Numbered from the stretch's first letter, positions 1 through 10,205 are shown. The stretch: DNA of 64,000 nt from Cherax quadricarinatus (GCF_038502225.1 NC_091321.1:36214048-36278047), one strand, 5' to 3'. Translations and numbers: made by a program. Notes: a model not told the origin generated them from the sequence alone.

Positions 1-241
1 TTTCAATCACAAATTTAAGACATGAGACATACACACCAAATCTAAGACTTTCACCTCCAACTAAGACATACACATCTTAACTAAGACATACACCAAAACC
101 TATACTTGTCATATTGCGGTATGAATATTCATACCGCATTTATCATTTCTCACCTATGTTGCATATCACATTCCTCATCCACATCATCCCTGAAACATCA
201 TTTCTTATTCATTCCGTATATCTCCTAGAGATATTTTAACC

Positions 242-337
242 CCCGACTGCCCATCACGACGTAGGAGCCAGAGTGTAGTAGGTGGTGTTGGAGTGGTGAT
301 GGTTGCTCTGGCTCCTACGTCGTGATGGGCCGTCGGG
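242..337. repeat. Inverted repeat (32-nt arms, 32-nt spacer)
   Basis: Positions 242-273 and 306-337 are reverse complements with a single mismatch. The arms share the core CATCACGACGTAGGAGCC. The spacer is GT-rich. The structure could fold into a stable cruciform or RNA hairpin. No terminal duplication or coding content was seen, so it may be a foldback or MITE remnant. The rest of 1-600 shows no gene, only AT/GT-rich sequence. Confidence 0.75.
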
Positions 338-569
338 TGTTGTGATTGAAACGTAAAAGTTGTGGGTGTCTGTGTATTATTTTTTATTTTTTTTTTGTGA
401 TGGTGATATGTTATAGTGCTCATGATATGTCATAAATGTTGGTGGAAGTGTCGTGGTATTTTTGCGTACGTCTTATTTTTGTGCGAATGTTTAATAAAAA
501 AATAAGTGTTTTCAGTGATCATAGTAGTTTTGAGATGCATGATCGTAGATTTTTGGTGATCTTGGTCAT

Positions 570-2460
570 GAGTGTTGATAGATGATGGTAAACATGATAT
601 GGAGTTGGTGATCGTGATTTTTGTGTGAATAATTATAAAAATGTGTGTTTTCTGTGATATTAGTGGTAGGGTCATAAAATCTGATAATCGTCTTGGTTAT
701 AGTGTTCTTAGATAATGTAGGGTACAACAGGTTGAAACAAGGTGGGTTGGGTGTTATGTTACTAACCACCAAGTAAACACAGATGGGAGTGTGACGTCAC
801 TGGAGGTGACCTCGCCGGTCCTGTGAGGTGTGACATCGTGTGTTGGTGGTAGTGAGGTGAGTGCGCTTAGATATTGTCAAATATGATTTTTTGTGTGAAT
901 GTTTATAAATAATGAGTGTTTTCTGTGATATTAGTGATTTTTGAGGTAAGTGAACATGGGTGATTGTTGTTGGTGGATGTCTTAGATTTATGTGTGTACA
1001 AGATATGTTTTCAGTTGATGGTGATCATGTACTAAGTGTTTGCGTATTAGGTTTGTGTTCAAGTTTTTCTTTTTTTTTTGTGCCCATGGGGAGGGAGTTC
1101 TTGGTTATAGTGATTTAAGGGAATTTCTATAAAATGGATGTTAGCTGGTGATGCTATACTTAGATTCTGGTGATTTTGACGGTGTTTTGGTAGTATTCAG
1201 TGGTGATCTGGTAGTAATCAGTAGTGTTTTGGGAGTAATCGGAGGTATTTGATGGTGTTTTTTGAAGGTGTTCAAATGATGTGCAGAGTATTTTTTTTGA
1301 AGATGATCAGCGGTGTTTTGGTGATGTTCAGAGTTGGTTCAAAGTTAGTCAGTGTGTTAGTTATGGTAATGTCTCATGTCATAAGTGTATGAGTTAGTTT
1401 TTTTTTGTGCTAATGTTGTAAATTCTGGAGAATGAGGGAGGAGTTTGGTGGATGAGATGTAATTTCGGCTAATGAAATGTGTAAGTGTGAATGAGAATGT
1501 AAATTGGAGGGTGAGTTAGAGAAGATAAAATGTTATGTGATCTTAGGAAAAGTATATATAGTTTTAGTGATCTTCGTTATGATGATGTTTTAAGAGAATG
1601 TGTACAAAAATGTGTGATCTTAGTGGAGGTGTTATAGAATTTGGTAAACGTCTTGATTGTGGTGACCTTAGATATTGGAGATATAACAGGTTGAAACAAG
1701 TAACTTCCTCTCGTTAAGTTAAATGAAGTAAAAGTGGGGTGTGACGTCGCTGATCGCCAAGTAAACGCAGGATGGAAGGTGATGTCATGGGAGGTATTCC
1801 TATCTGTGCTGGTATGTGTTGGTGGTAGTGAGAGGAGTGTATTAGATATTGTATGGAGTTGGTGATTGTGATTTTTTGTGTGAATGTTTATAAAAATGAG
1901 TGTTTTCTGCGATCTTAGTGGTTTTGAGGTGAGTGGGATCGTCTTGGTTATAGTGATTTGAGGGGATTTCTATAAAATGGGTGTTAGTTGGTGGTGTTGA
2001 TCTTAGTTTCTGGTGATTTTTAGTGTTGTTTGGGCAGTATTCGGTGATGTTTCGGTAGTATTCAGTGGTGTTTTGGGAGTATTCAAAGGAGTTTGATGAT
2101 GTTTTTGAATGTGTTCAAATGGATTTTGAGTAATCATAGGTAATTGATGTTGTTTTTTGTGTTGTACAAAGTAAAGTGTGGTGTGTGTGGGTGTGTTTTT
2201 GTTAGTTTTGGTAAAATGTCTCATGTCATAAATGTATGAGTTAGTTTTTGTGGTAATGTTGTAAAGTCTGGAGACTGAGGGAGTAGTATGGTGGATGAGT
2301 TGTAATTTCAGTTAATGAAATGTGTAAGTGTAGATAAATTAGACTCGATAAATCTTATTTGGGAGTATTCAAAATGTTATTTTGGAAGTGCTTCAGTGTT
2401 GTTTGGAAATGTTCAAAGGTGTTTATGTGAGTATTCAAATGATTTATGAGTGTGTTCGAA
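570..2460. repeat. Diverged tandem duplication, GT-rich unit of roughly 0.85-0.95 kb
   Basis: Two diverged copies of one non-coding unit lie in tandem. A block around 670-1,000 matches 1,640-1,930 (offset about 965). The block at 1,095-1,430 (TTGGTTATAGTGATTT, later GTCTCATGTCATAAGTGTAT) matches 1,935-2,290 (offset about 840). A third partial copy lies near 3,960-4,170. Small internal motifs such as GTAGTATTCAGTGGTG recur, so shorter duplications also occurred. No ORF in this stretch resembles a protein; short minus-strand ORFs are low-complexity Thr/His/Asn-rich. Confidence 0.6.
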
Positions 2461-2535
2461 GTAATCTTGGGGTTGTTCTGTAGTGAGATGATAAAGGTTG
2501 TGGATGAGAAAAGGTGGTCTCGAAAGATGTTTATC

Positions 2536-2772
2536 TGGAGTTTATCTGGAGAGAGTTCCGGGGGTCAACGCCCCCGCGGCCCGGTCTGTGACCAGGCCTC
2601 CTTAGGTCAGTGTCCCAGGATGCGACCCACACCAGTCGACTAACACCCAGGTACCCATTTTGATGATGGGGAACATAGACAACAGGTGGAAAGAAACATG
2701 TCCAATGTTTCTACTCTGGCTGGGAATCGAACCCAGGCCCTCACCGTGTGAAGCGAGAGCGTTAACCACCAG
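2536..2772 (-). mobile_element. tRNA-headed SINE, with a tail shared with a LINE 3' end
   Basis: Read on the minus strand, the element opens with a tRNA-like head containing a B-box match (GGTTCGATTCCCAGCC). A body follows (ATGGGTACCTGGGTGTTAGT, then GACTGGTGTGGGTCGCATCC). The tail matches the 3' end of the minus-strand LINE at 55,740-55,810 (AGGCCTGGTCACAGACCGGG). The surrounding GT-rich unit is uninterrupted at about 4,110-4,165, where the flanks join directly, which supports insertion within about 2,456-2,776. The head and body are shared with the SINEs at 8,034 and 52,796, but those have another tail. Confidence 0.75.
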
Positions 2773-3319
2773 ATTGTTTTGAAGGTGTTCAAAGTAAAGT
2801 GGTGTGTGTGTGTGTGTGTGTGTGTTAGGTGGTCATAGAGTTTTGTGAATATCTTGGATACAGTGATTTTAGTGGATTTGAGATGGGTGATGAGATGCAT
2901 TTTGTGGGTGTGAAATGTGATTTTTGTCTGTGTTCAGAAGAGGTGTGTTGGGAGATGGGGGTGAGATGGAGAGGGGTATGGGGAGGGTTGTATTAGAAAT
3001 TTAAAGAAATATGGGGGGGGGGATTTTACTGAAAATAAAGGTAATGTGTGAATATTTTTAAAAAAAATTATAGAATTGAAAAGTTATGATATATTCGAAA
3101 AGAAAGGAGGGTGTTGAAACATCTCGCAGTAGTTGGGTAGTGAGATTAGTTGTTGTGAGTATATCAATTTATGTGGATACAAGGAGATGGGTATGGAGAG
3201 GATTTTATTAGAATTTTAGTAATGTAGGGAGGAATGTGTATTACATTTAAGATTCAGTAAGAAGAAGGGGAAAAATTTGTATCGAATAAAATGTGAATAA
3301 ATTGGTAAGTGATGAGGGT

Positions 3320-3960
3320 TGTGCTTAATGTAGTCGGACTAGAGATACCAAAAAAGAGGTTATAAGTTGTGGGTTGTTGATGTGACTTTTTCTGATGAAA
3401 TTAGTTGAAACGAGAAAAAAAAAGTGGGTTGTGGGTGTTGTGGGATGTGGGTGATGTGGGTTGTGGGTGTTGTTGTCGAACTAGAGATGCTGAAAAAGTG
3501 GTTATAAGTTGTGGGTTGTTGTTGTGGGTGTTGTGGGGTGTGGGTGATGTGGGTTGTGGGTGTTGTGGGGTGTGGGTTGTGGGTGTTGTGGGGTGTGGGT
3601 GTTGTGGGTGGTGTTGAACTAGAGATACCGAAAAAGAGGTTATAAGTTGTGGGTTGTTGTTGTGACTTTTTCTGATGAAATTAGTTAAAACGAGAAAAAA
3701 TTGTGGGGTTGTGGGTGTTGTGGGTTGTGGGTGTTGTGGGTTGTGGGTGTTATTGTCGAACTAGAGTTGTTGAAAAGTGATTATAAGTTGCGGGTTGTTG
3801 TTGTTGTGACTTTCTGATGAAATTAGTTAAAACGAGAAAAAATTGTGGGGTGTGGGTGATGTGGGTTGTGGGTGTTGTGGGTGATGTGGGTTGTGGGTGA
3901 TGTGGGATGTGGGTGATGTGGGATGTGGGTGTTGTAGGTTGTGGGTGATGTGGGGTGTTG
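3320..3960. repeat. GT-rich low-complexity repeats (TGTGGGTG type) with a longer period
   Basis: Runs of GTGGGTGTTGTGGGTTGTGG alternate with a recurring block that includes CTAGAGATACC, AAGAGGTTATAAGTTG and GATGAAATTAGTTAAAACG. That block is seen near 3,340, 3,480, 3,620 and 3,765, a period of roughly 140 bp. The plus-strand ORF across it is Val/Gly/Cys-rich low complexity and not a gene. The strand is G-rich but T-separated. Confidence 0.7.
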
Positions 3961-4535
3961 ATCTTAGTTTATGGTGATTTTGGTGGTGTTAAAGTGTATT
4001 CAGTAGTGTTTTAGTAGTATTCAGTGGTGTATTTGGGAGTACTCAAAATGTTGTCTTGGAAGTGTTTCAGTGTTGTTTGGAAAATGATCAAAGGTATTTT
4101 TGTGAGTATTCAAATGATTTATGAGAGTGTTTTGAAGGTGTTCAAAGTAAAGTGAGGTGTGTGTGTGTATTAACTTCGTAATATGTAAAATTGTGATTAG
4201 TGAATTTATCGAAAAGTGGTTATAAGTGATGTGGTGACTTTTTCTGATGAAATAGTTAAAACGAGAAAAATTGTGGGTTATGAGTGAAAATTGTGAGGTG
4301 TTGGTTGGAGTGTGAGGGTTTGGGAGGGTGGGGAGAAGGAGAGAGAAGGTTACTTCATTGGGGAGTGACCTGAGATGAAATAGTTAAAACGAGAAAAATG
4401 TCTAGACTTGTGTTGTATTTTGTGAAGAAATTGTGGATTGTTGTGGGTATTAACGAAAAAATGTGAAATTATTTGGGTTATCCTGGGTTAAGAGTGAAAA
4501 TGTTTTCCCTATGTTGTATATGAAATGTGTAGGGG
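3961..4535. other. Non-coding GT-rich stretch, partial third copy of the upstream unit
   Basis: 3,960-4,170 repeats parts of 1,998-2,470 and 2,777-2,822. The remainder to 4,535 repeats the TGATGAAATAGTTAAAACGA motif. No gene is visible. Confidence 0.5.
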
Positions 4536-4680
4536 TAAGTCGACAAGATTCAGCCTGTGTGCGGGGTCATCACGTGACGTCACTGACATAGGGGGAAGTC
4601 GACAAGATTCAGCCTGTATGTGCGAGATCATCACGTGACGTCACTGACCGCCGAGTAAACACAGGTGGGGTGACGTCACA
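4536..4680. repeat. Two 60-bp direct repeats with CRE-like palindromes
   Basis: GTCGACAAGATTCAGCCTGT occurs at about 4,539 and 4,598. Each copy is followed by TCATCACGTGACGTCACTGA, which overlaps an E-box (CACGTG) with a perfect CRE (TGACGTCA at 4,575-4,582 and 4,636-4,643). A third TGACGTCA lies at 4,671-4,678, after a GAGTAAACACAGGTGGGG block that also recurs, diverged, near 770 and 1,755. There is no adjacent gene, so a regulatory role is unproven. Confidence 0.55.
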
Positions 4681-4762
4681 CTTGTTTAGACCTGTAGTAA
4701 GAGAAAGTACCATGCCTCATAGGAGGAGTTCATTTGAATGCTTACCCCCAGAGGGGGGAATC

Positions 4763-5330
4763 CGAAAAACCTTGATCCAAGGAGATGGAGGAGAAAACCT
4801 TGATCCAAGGAGATGGAGTCTTTGTATTATCGAGAAAACTTGATCCAAGGAGATGGAGTCTTTGTATTATCGAGAAAACTTGATCCAAGGAGATGGAGAC
4901 TTTGATATCGAGAAAAATTTGATCCGAGGAATTGGAGTCTTTGTATTATCGAGAAAACCTTGATCCGAGGAGATGGAGTCTTTGTATTATCGAGAAAAAA
5001 CTTGATCCAAGGAGATGGAGTCTTTGTATTATCGAGAAAAACAAAATTGGGATGGGGTGAAAGTGGGAGGGGGAACCTTAAAAACTTGATCCGAGGAGAT
5101 GAAGTCTTGGTATTGTTGATATCGAGAAAAACTTGATCCAAGGAGATGGAGTCTTTGTATTATCGAGAAAACCTTAATCCAAGGAGATGGAGAAATATTT
5201 TGGGGTGAAAGTGGGAGTCCATTTTGAATGTTTATACCCAGAGGGGGAAATCCAAAAAAAACTTGATCCGAGGAATTGGAGTTTTGTATTATCGAGAAAA
5301 AAAATTCGAAAAAATTTGGGGTGGGGGTGA
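4763..5330. repeat. 40-bp minisatellite
   Basis: Imperfect tandem copies of a 40-bp unit contain CTTGATCCAAGGAGATGGAG, then TCTTTGTATTATCGAGAAAA. The array is interrupted by purine-rich stretches (GGGGTGAAAGTGGGAG). The minus-strand ORFs here are translations of the repeat, not genes. Confidence 0.8.
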
Positions 5331-5377
5331 AAGTGGGAGGGGCAATCCAAAAAACTTGAAAAAAATCGGAAAAAAAA

Positions 5378-5790
5378 TTCGAGGAGCGGGGGTGATCTGG
5401 ACGACGCTGCAGAAGGTGCAGCAGAAGGCACGGGCGGGCGCGAGGGGCGCGGGCGCCAGGGGCGCAGGCGGGCGCGAGGGCACGGCGGGTGCGGGGGTCG
5501 GGTGGGGGGCGCGGGTGGGGGGCGCAGGGGGGCGCGGATGGGGGGGCGCGGGTGGGGGGCGCAGGGTGGGGTTGAGGGTGGGGGTCGTGGGTGGGGTCAT
5601 GGGTGGGGTCAAGGTCATTAGCACATAGGTGTGAAAAAGGTCATTAGCATATAGGTGTGAAAGGGAGCCACTCAGAGGAGGGACCGCTCAGAGGTATGAG
5701 CCATACTGTGGGAGCCACTCTGTAGAAGGAGCCACTGAGAGAGGAAGCCACTCTGTAGAATGAGCCATGCAGCCGCCTTCATCACTACTA
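5378..5790 (+). repeat. GC-rich dispersed repeat, copy 1
   Basis: The copy opens with an A-rich run and then GGAGCGGGGGTGATCTGGAC. A GCAGAAGGTGCAGCAGAAGG segment, a strongly G-rich stretch (about 5,430-5,610) and a tail of GAGCCACT-type subrepeats follow, ending near GCCGCCTTCATCACTACTAA. The same order is seen at 6,888-7,231. ORFs across it on both strands are Gly/Ala/Arg- or Pro/Thr-rich composition artefacts. The G-rich strand has many runs of three or more G, giving G-quadruplex potential. Confidence 0.75.
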
Positions 5791-6887
5791 ACGTCATATT
5801 GGCAACAAGATCACCTACCTGACCCATAGTCAGGACATCCAAATTTAGCCCACCCAGGTGATTTTTCAGTCCCATGAAGTCGGCCAAGCGAAAATCTGGG
5901 ACAGAGATTTGATTGCAGTTATCTGGGTAATTCCATGATATATTGAAACTAAGTGATTTGTGATCACTTTCTCCAAGCTATTCATTAACATCAAGATTAT
6001 TAATTAGTGAATCTCTGCTGGCAAGAACCAAGTCAAGCAGATTGTTTCCTCTAGTTGGTTCTGTCACAACCTGTTCTAAAAAGCAACCCTGAACCGTATC
6101 AAGAAAGTCACTAGACTCAAGATTTCCTGTCATATTGTTCCAATCAATTTGTTTAAAGTTAAAATCTCCCATTATCACAACATTTTCATATCTAGATGCC
6201 TTATGAATTTCGTCCCATAACAGCTTACTGCACTCCCTATCAAGGTTTGGGGGCCTATAAATCACAACCAAAATTAATTTGTCACGTCCCTCGAGAAACT
6301 GTTGCCAGACAGATTCTGTGTTCGATGTTTCTAATCTCATATCATGTCTAAGACAACAATTTAAATTTTCTCTTACTTACATCGCCACTCCACCACCCTT
6401 CCTGTTGAGCCTATCAGTGTGGAATAGTCTACAACCCTGTTTGTTGCATTCAGGAGGCATTTCTCTATCTTTCAGGTTGAACCAGGTCTGTTATACCAAT
6501 AATATCTATATTACCTGCACTTGCAAGTAATCTTAGCTCATCTATCTTATTTCTTAGACTCCTACTATTTATATAGTAAACCTTTAGGGAGCTAGTCAGT
6601 CGCTACCCTCTACTATCTCTCTTTGTTGATCAATTGATTTGCCATTACTAGCAACTTTATTTTGAATATTGTCTTTTAAACATATCCCTGAGGTATCCCG
6701 GTAATAACTGTTGTTTTTAACCCTAATGCTGCAGCCTGATTGTTTCCCACAAACACCCATACCTCTATAATCTATCAGTTTAAATTCCTAGACAAGTCAC
6801 CAATTACCCTCACAATTGAATTGGCAAATGCAACCACTCCATCCCCAGAGAGATGAACCCCATCCCTTGCATACACATCAAAATCAG
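5791..6887 (-). pseudogene. LINE endonuclease (APE-type) fragment, CR1/Rex-like
   Basis: Minus-strand reading from about 6,340 down to 5,800 gives an APE-like endonuclease. Key pieces are IYRPPN, then the catalytic loop MGDFNFKQIDW, then NNLLDLVLAS, and after a frame change near 5,975 the SDHKSLSF motif with the catalytic His. A 5' piece (6,775-6,890) reads ARDGVHLSGDG, a motif seen upstream of LINE endonucleases. There is no reverse transcriptase. Both ends are cut where the two GC-rich repeat copies begin. Non-functional remnant. Confidence 0.8.
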
Positions 6888-7231
6888 AAAAAAAAATCGG
6901 GGAGCGGGGGCGATCTGGACGACACTGCAGAAGGTGCAGCAGAAGGCACGGGCGGGCGCGATGGGCGTGGGCGCGAGAGGCGCGGCGGGTGCAGGGGTTG
7001 GGCGGGGGGGCGCGGGTGGGGGTCGTGGGTGGGGTCATGGGTGGGGGTCGAGGGTGGGGTCGTGGGTGGGGTCAAGGTCATTAACAAATAGGTGTGAAAG
7101 GGAGCCACTCAGAGAAGGGACCACTCTGAGGTATGAGCCATACTGTGGGAGCCACTCTGTAGAAGGAGCCACTGAGAGAGGAAGCCACTCTGTAGAATGA
7201 GCCATACAGCCGCCTTCATCACTACTGACGT
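6888..7231 (+). repeat. GC-rich dispersed repeat, copy 2
   Basis: Second copy of the 5,378-5,790 repeat in the same orientation, with a shorter G-rich middle. It includes the GGAGCGGGGGCGATCTGGAC start and the GAGCCACT tail ending in GCCGCCTTCATCACTACTGA. Together the two copies bracket the LINE endonuclease fragment. Confidence 0.75.
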
Positions 7232-7947
7232 TTTTCAGAGCATAGTTCTAGCTGCCCAGATAACTTTTGTTCCGTCAGTTCAAAATCACATTTAATCTAC
7301 ATCTACTGATCTAGTGACGCATGGAATCATTTTACCTCAGTAGTAAATATTCTCACATATTTAAGTTTTCTGTAACTTTACAATAATATATATACGAAAC
7401 AGATGTATAATGTGTAACCCTATTATACAATACTTCAGAAAATGTTCCAGAAAGTGCTGATAGTGAGGATTCTTTACAAAGGTCCCAGTATATTTACCTT
7501 CTTATTTACCTACCTTGCTCCAAGGTCGTTACAATGCTTCATAACCTTGAATCCCAAAAGTGGTAGGCCATTTTGCCCGACTTCTCTAGGTTATCCTAGG
7601 AAACTCACATATATGTTACTATATACGTTACCCTAAGAAACTCATACTTATGTTACTATGTACTTATATGATGAACGCTACTATATATATTTCGTGAACC
7701 TGTGTAACTGCTCTCCTAATTATGGTCTAAACAGATTGACTTCTTCCATTAGCTGCTAACTACCTTTAACAGTACACTGTCAAAACGGTACTGCTATCTG
7801 CCTATTACAATACTCTATAAAACCGTTACCGGAAATATTTGATTAGAAATGACCGGGACATATTCTCACCTCCACCAACCTACGGGAGATGTTATACTCT
7901 CCGGAACACCCCGTATACCGCGATACAAGCAGTGGGACGCGATTTAC
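7232..7947. other. No recognisable feature
   Basis: Mixed-composition sequence. ORFs here are short and resemble no family I recognise. No repeat period was seen. Confidence 0.4.
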
Positions 7948-8033
7948 CCGGTACGGAAGAAAACATTAAGACGTGTTTCCTCAAGGCATCTACTGTCCAT
8001 GTTAACACATCAGTAAAATGGGTGCCTGTGTGT
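7948..8033 (+). mobile_element. Truncated SINE copy
   Basis: CGGTACGGAAGAAAACATTA through AAAATGGGTGCCTGTGTGT is a diverged copy of the middle of the adjacent SINE (compare CGGTACGACTGAAAAACATT and AAAATGGGTACCTGGGTGTT). It lacks a recognisable tRNA-like head and the tail. Confidence 0.55.
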
Positions 8034-8346
8034 CCGTAGTTCTATCACTAGCGCACTCAGCTCACACACTGAGGTCCAGGGTTCGAATATCCTCCGGTAC
8101 GACTGAAAAACATTATTGACATGTTTCCATAAGACAACTGTTGTCCATGTCCCTGTTCACCCATCAGTTCAAAATGGGTACCTGGGTGTTAGTCGACTGG
8201 TGTGGATCGCATCCTGGGACAAAAATTGACCAAATTTGCCCGAAATGCTCTGCATAAGCCGCTTTTTATATAGTAGATCAGTGATGTCAGCTAGGCCTGT
8301 ATACCTAGTACACGGGTAGAAATACAGATATCATCATCATCATTCT
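8034..8346 (+). mobile_element. tRNA-derived SINE with ATC-type tail
   Basis: A tRNA-like head (TAGTTCTATCACTAGCGCAC, B-box-like GGTTCGAATATCC) precedes the shared SINE body (TGTTAGTCGACTGGTGTGG, TCGCATCCTGGGACA). It differs from the 2,536-2,772 SINE in its 3' part (TTTGCCCGAAATGCTCTGCA, GTCAGCTAGGCCTGTATACC), which ends in an (ATC)n simple tail. The hAT-like element begins 12 bp later. Pol III-type promoter boxes are implied by the tRNA origin, but activity cannot be judged. Confidence 0.8.
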
Positions 8347-8349
8347 TAT

Positions 8350-8357
8350 ATTACCGA
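8350..8357. repeat. 8-bp target-site duplication, left
   Basis: ATTACCGA here is repeated exactly at 10,198-10,205, immediately outside the two ends of the hAT-like element. Confidence 0.8.
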
Positions 8358-8596
8358 CAGAGGCGTCATAAGGGGGGGGGGCGAGCCGCCCCGGGTGACA
8401 CCATTTAGGGGGTGACACCATAGAGCCCCTAAAGACGGTGACACTAATGCACAAAACAGTGCTGCACCAACATAACAGAAGAATCCTTCGTTTCTATATA
8501 ACCTATAATAGGATTACAGAGTACAAATAAGCCTATATAGGGATAATCATTGATTTTGATATGATAGAGAATTTTGCATAACTGAAGGCAAAAAAA

Positions 8597-9333
8597 ATGT
8601 AAGACCAGATTCACCGAGATGTTACCTGTACTCAAGGTCAAATGTAAGACCAGATTTACTGAGATGTTACCTGTACTCAAGGTCAAATGTAAGACCAGAT
8701 TTACTGAGATGTTACCTGTGCTCAAGGTCAAATGTAAGACCAGATTTACTGAGATGTTACCTGTACTCAAGGTCAAATGTAAGACCAGATTTACTGAGAT
8801 GTTACCTGTGCTCAAGGTCAAATGTAAGACCAGATTTACTGAGATGTTACCTGTACTCAAGGTCAAATGTAAGACCAGATTTACTGAGATGTTACCTGTG
8901 CTCAAGGTCAAATGTAAGACCAGATTTACTGAGATGTTACCTGTACTCAAGGTCAAATGTAAGACCAGATTTACTGAGATGTTACCTGTGCTCAAGGTCA
9001 AATGTAAGACCAGATTTACTGAGATGTTACCTGTACTCAAGGTCAAATGTAAGACCAGATTTACTGAGATGTTACCTGTGCTCAAGGTCAAATGTAAGAC
9101 CAGATTTACTGAGATGTTACCTGTGCTCAAGGTCAAATGTAAGACCAGATTTACTGAGATGTTACCTGTGCTCAAGGTCAAATGTAAGACCAGATTTACT
9201 GAGATGTTACCTGTGCTCAAGGTCAAATGTAAGACCAGATTTACTGAGATGTTACCTGTGCTCAAGGTCAAATGTAAGACCAGATTTACTGAGATGTTAC
9301 CTGTACTCAAGGTCAAATGTAAGACCAGATTTG
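8597..9333. repeat. 45-bp minisatellite (about 16 copies)
   Basis: Near-identical 45-bp units contain AAATGTAAGACCAGATTTAC, GAGATGTTACCTGT and (A/G)CTCAAGGTC. 45 is a multiple of 3 and the unit lacks stops in one frame on each strand, so long repetitive ORFs appear on both strands (271 and 290 codons, 15-residue period). These are artefacts. One site alternates A/G between neighbouring units for much of the array, implying amplification as 90-bp dimers. Confidence 0.95.
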
Positions 9334-9502
9334 CATTGTTGAAGATGAATAAATGTAGGATCTGTTGGCTGTACTCAGTGATATTTGAATTTATGTTTCC
9401 TCAATATTACTATGGTTATTTATTTTATCATTAATAAAGTTGAGAAGTATTCTCCTGTTTGGTTTATGGCCCTTAAACGTTCTCATTGTTAAACATTAGT
9501 CA

Positions 9503-10082
9503 CTGGTCATGCAGTAGTGACGTAACTGGTCATGCAGTAGTGACGTAACTGGTCATGCAGTAGTGACGTAACTGGTCATGCAGTAGTGACGTAACTGGTC
9601 CTGCAGAAGTGACGTAACTGGTCCTGCAGTAGTGATGTCACTGGACATGCAGTAGTGACGTAACTGGTCATGCAGTAGTGACGTAACTGGTCATGCAGTA
9701 GTGACGTAACTGGTCATGCAGTAGTGACGTAACTGGCCATGCAGTAGTGACGTAACTGGTCATGCAGTAGTGACGTAACTGGCCATGCAGTAGTGACGTA
9801 ACTGGCCATGCAGTAGTGACGTAACTGGTCATGCAGTAGTGACGTAACTGGTCATGCAGTAGTGACGTAACTGGTCATGCGGTAGTGACGTAACTTGCCA
9901 TGCAGTAGTGACGTAACTGGTCATGCAGTAGTGACGTAACTGGCCATGCAGTAGTGACGTAACTGGCCATGCAGTAGTGACGTAACTGGTCATGCAGTAG
10001 TGACGTAACTGGTCATGCAGTAGTGACGTAACTGGTTATGCAGTAGTGATGTAACTGGCCATGCAGTAGTGACGTAACTGGA
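9503..10082. repeat. 23-bp minisatellite (about 25 copies)
   Basis: The unit is ACTGGTCATGCAGTAGTGACGTA with small variants (GGCCATG, GGTCCTG). Each unit carries a TGACGTAA half-palindromic CRE-like site. The array lies inside the hAT-like element, next to its right end. Confidence 0.95.
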
Positions 10083-10205
10083 GTTTACCCCCATCCCCCC
10101 ACCTTTGAATATCATGGGGGTGACACCAAAGATGCTGCCCTGGGTGACACCAAAGATACCGCCCCGGGTGACACCAACTCTAGCGACGCCGCCTCTGATT
10201 ACCGA

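Larger units (their letters stand above)
8358..10197. mobile_element. Non-autonomous hAT-like DNA transposon carrying two minisatellites
   Basis: The element begins CAGAGGCGTC and ends with the inverted counterpart GACGCCGCCTCTG. It is flanked by the 8-bp duplication ATTACCGA. CAG-type termini with an 8-bp duplication are the hallmark of the hAT superfamily. Both ends carry GCCCCGGGTGACACCA-like subterminal motifs in the same orientation. There is no transposase ORF: the interior is a 45-bp array and a 23-bp array. The perfect duplication argues for transposition as a unit, presumably by a transposase supplied in trans (inference). Confidence 0.75.

Noticed and set aside
5224..5628. Gly/Ala/Arg-rich ORFs in the G-rich repeat (both copies)
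   Set aside because: Composition-driven, open on both strands and poorly conserved between the two copies.
8444..9434. ORFs on both strands (271 and 290 codons) with a 15-residue repeat
   Set aside because: A 45-bp tandem repeat inside a hAT-like element, open on both strands at once. Not a protein repeat gene.
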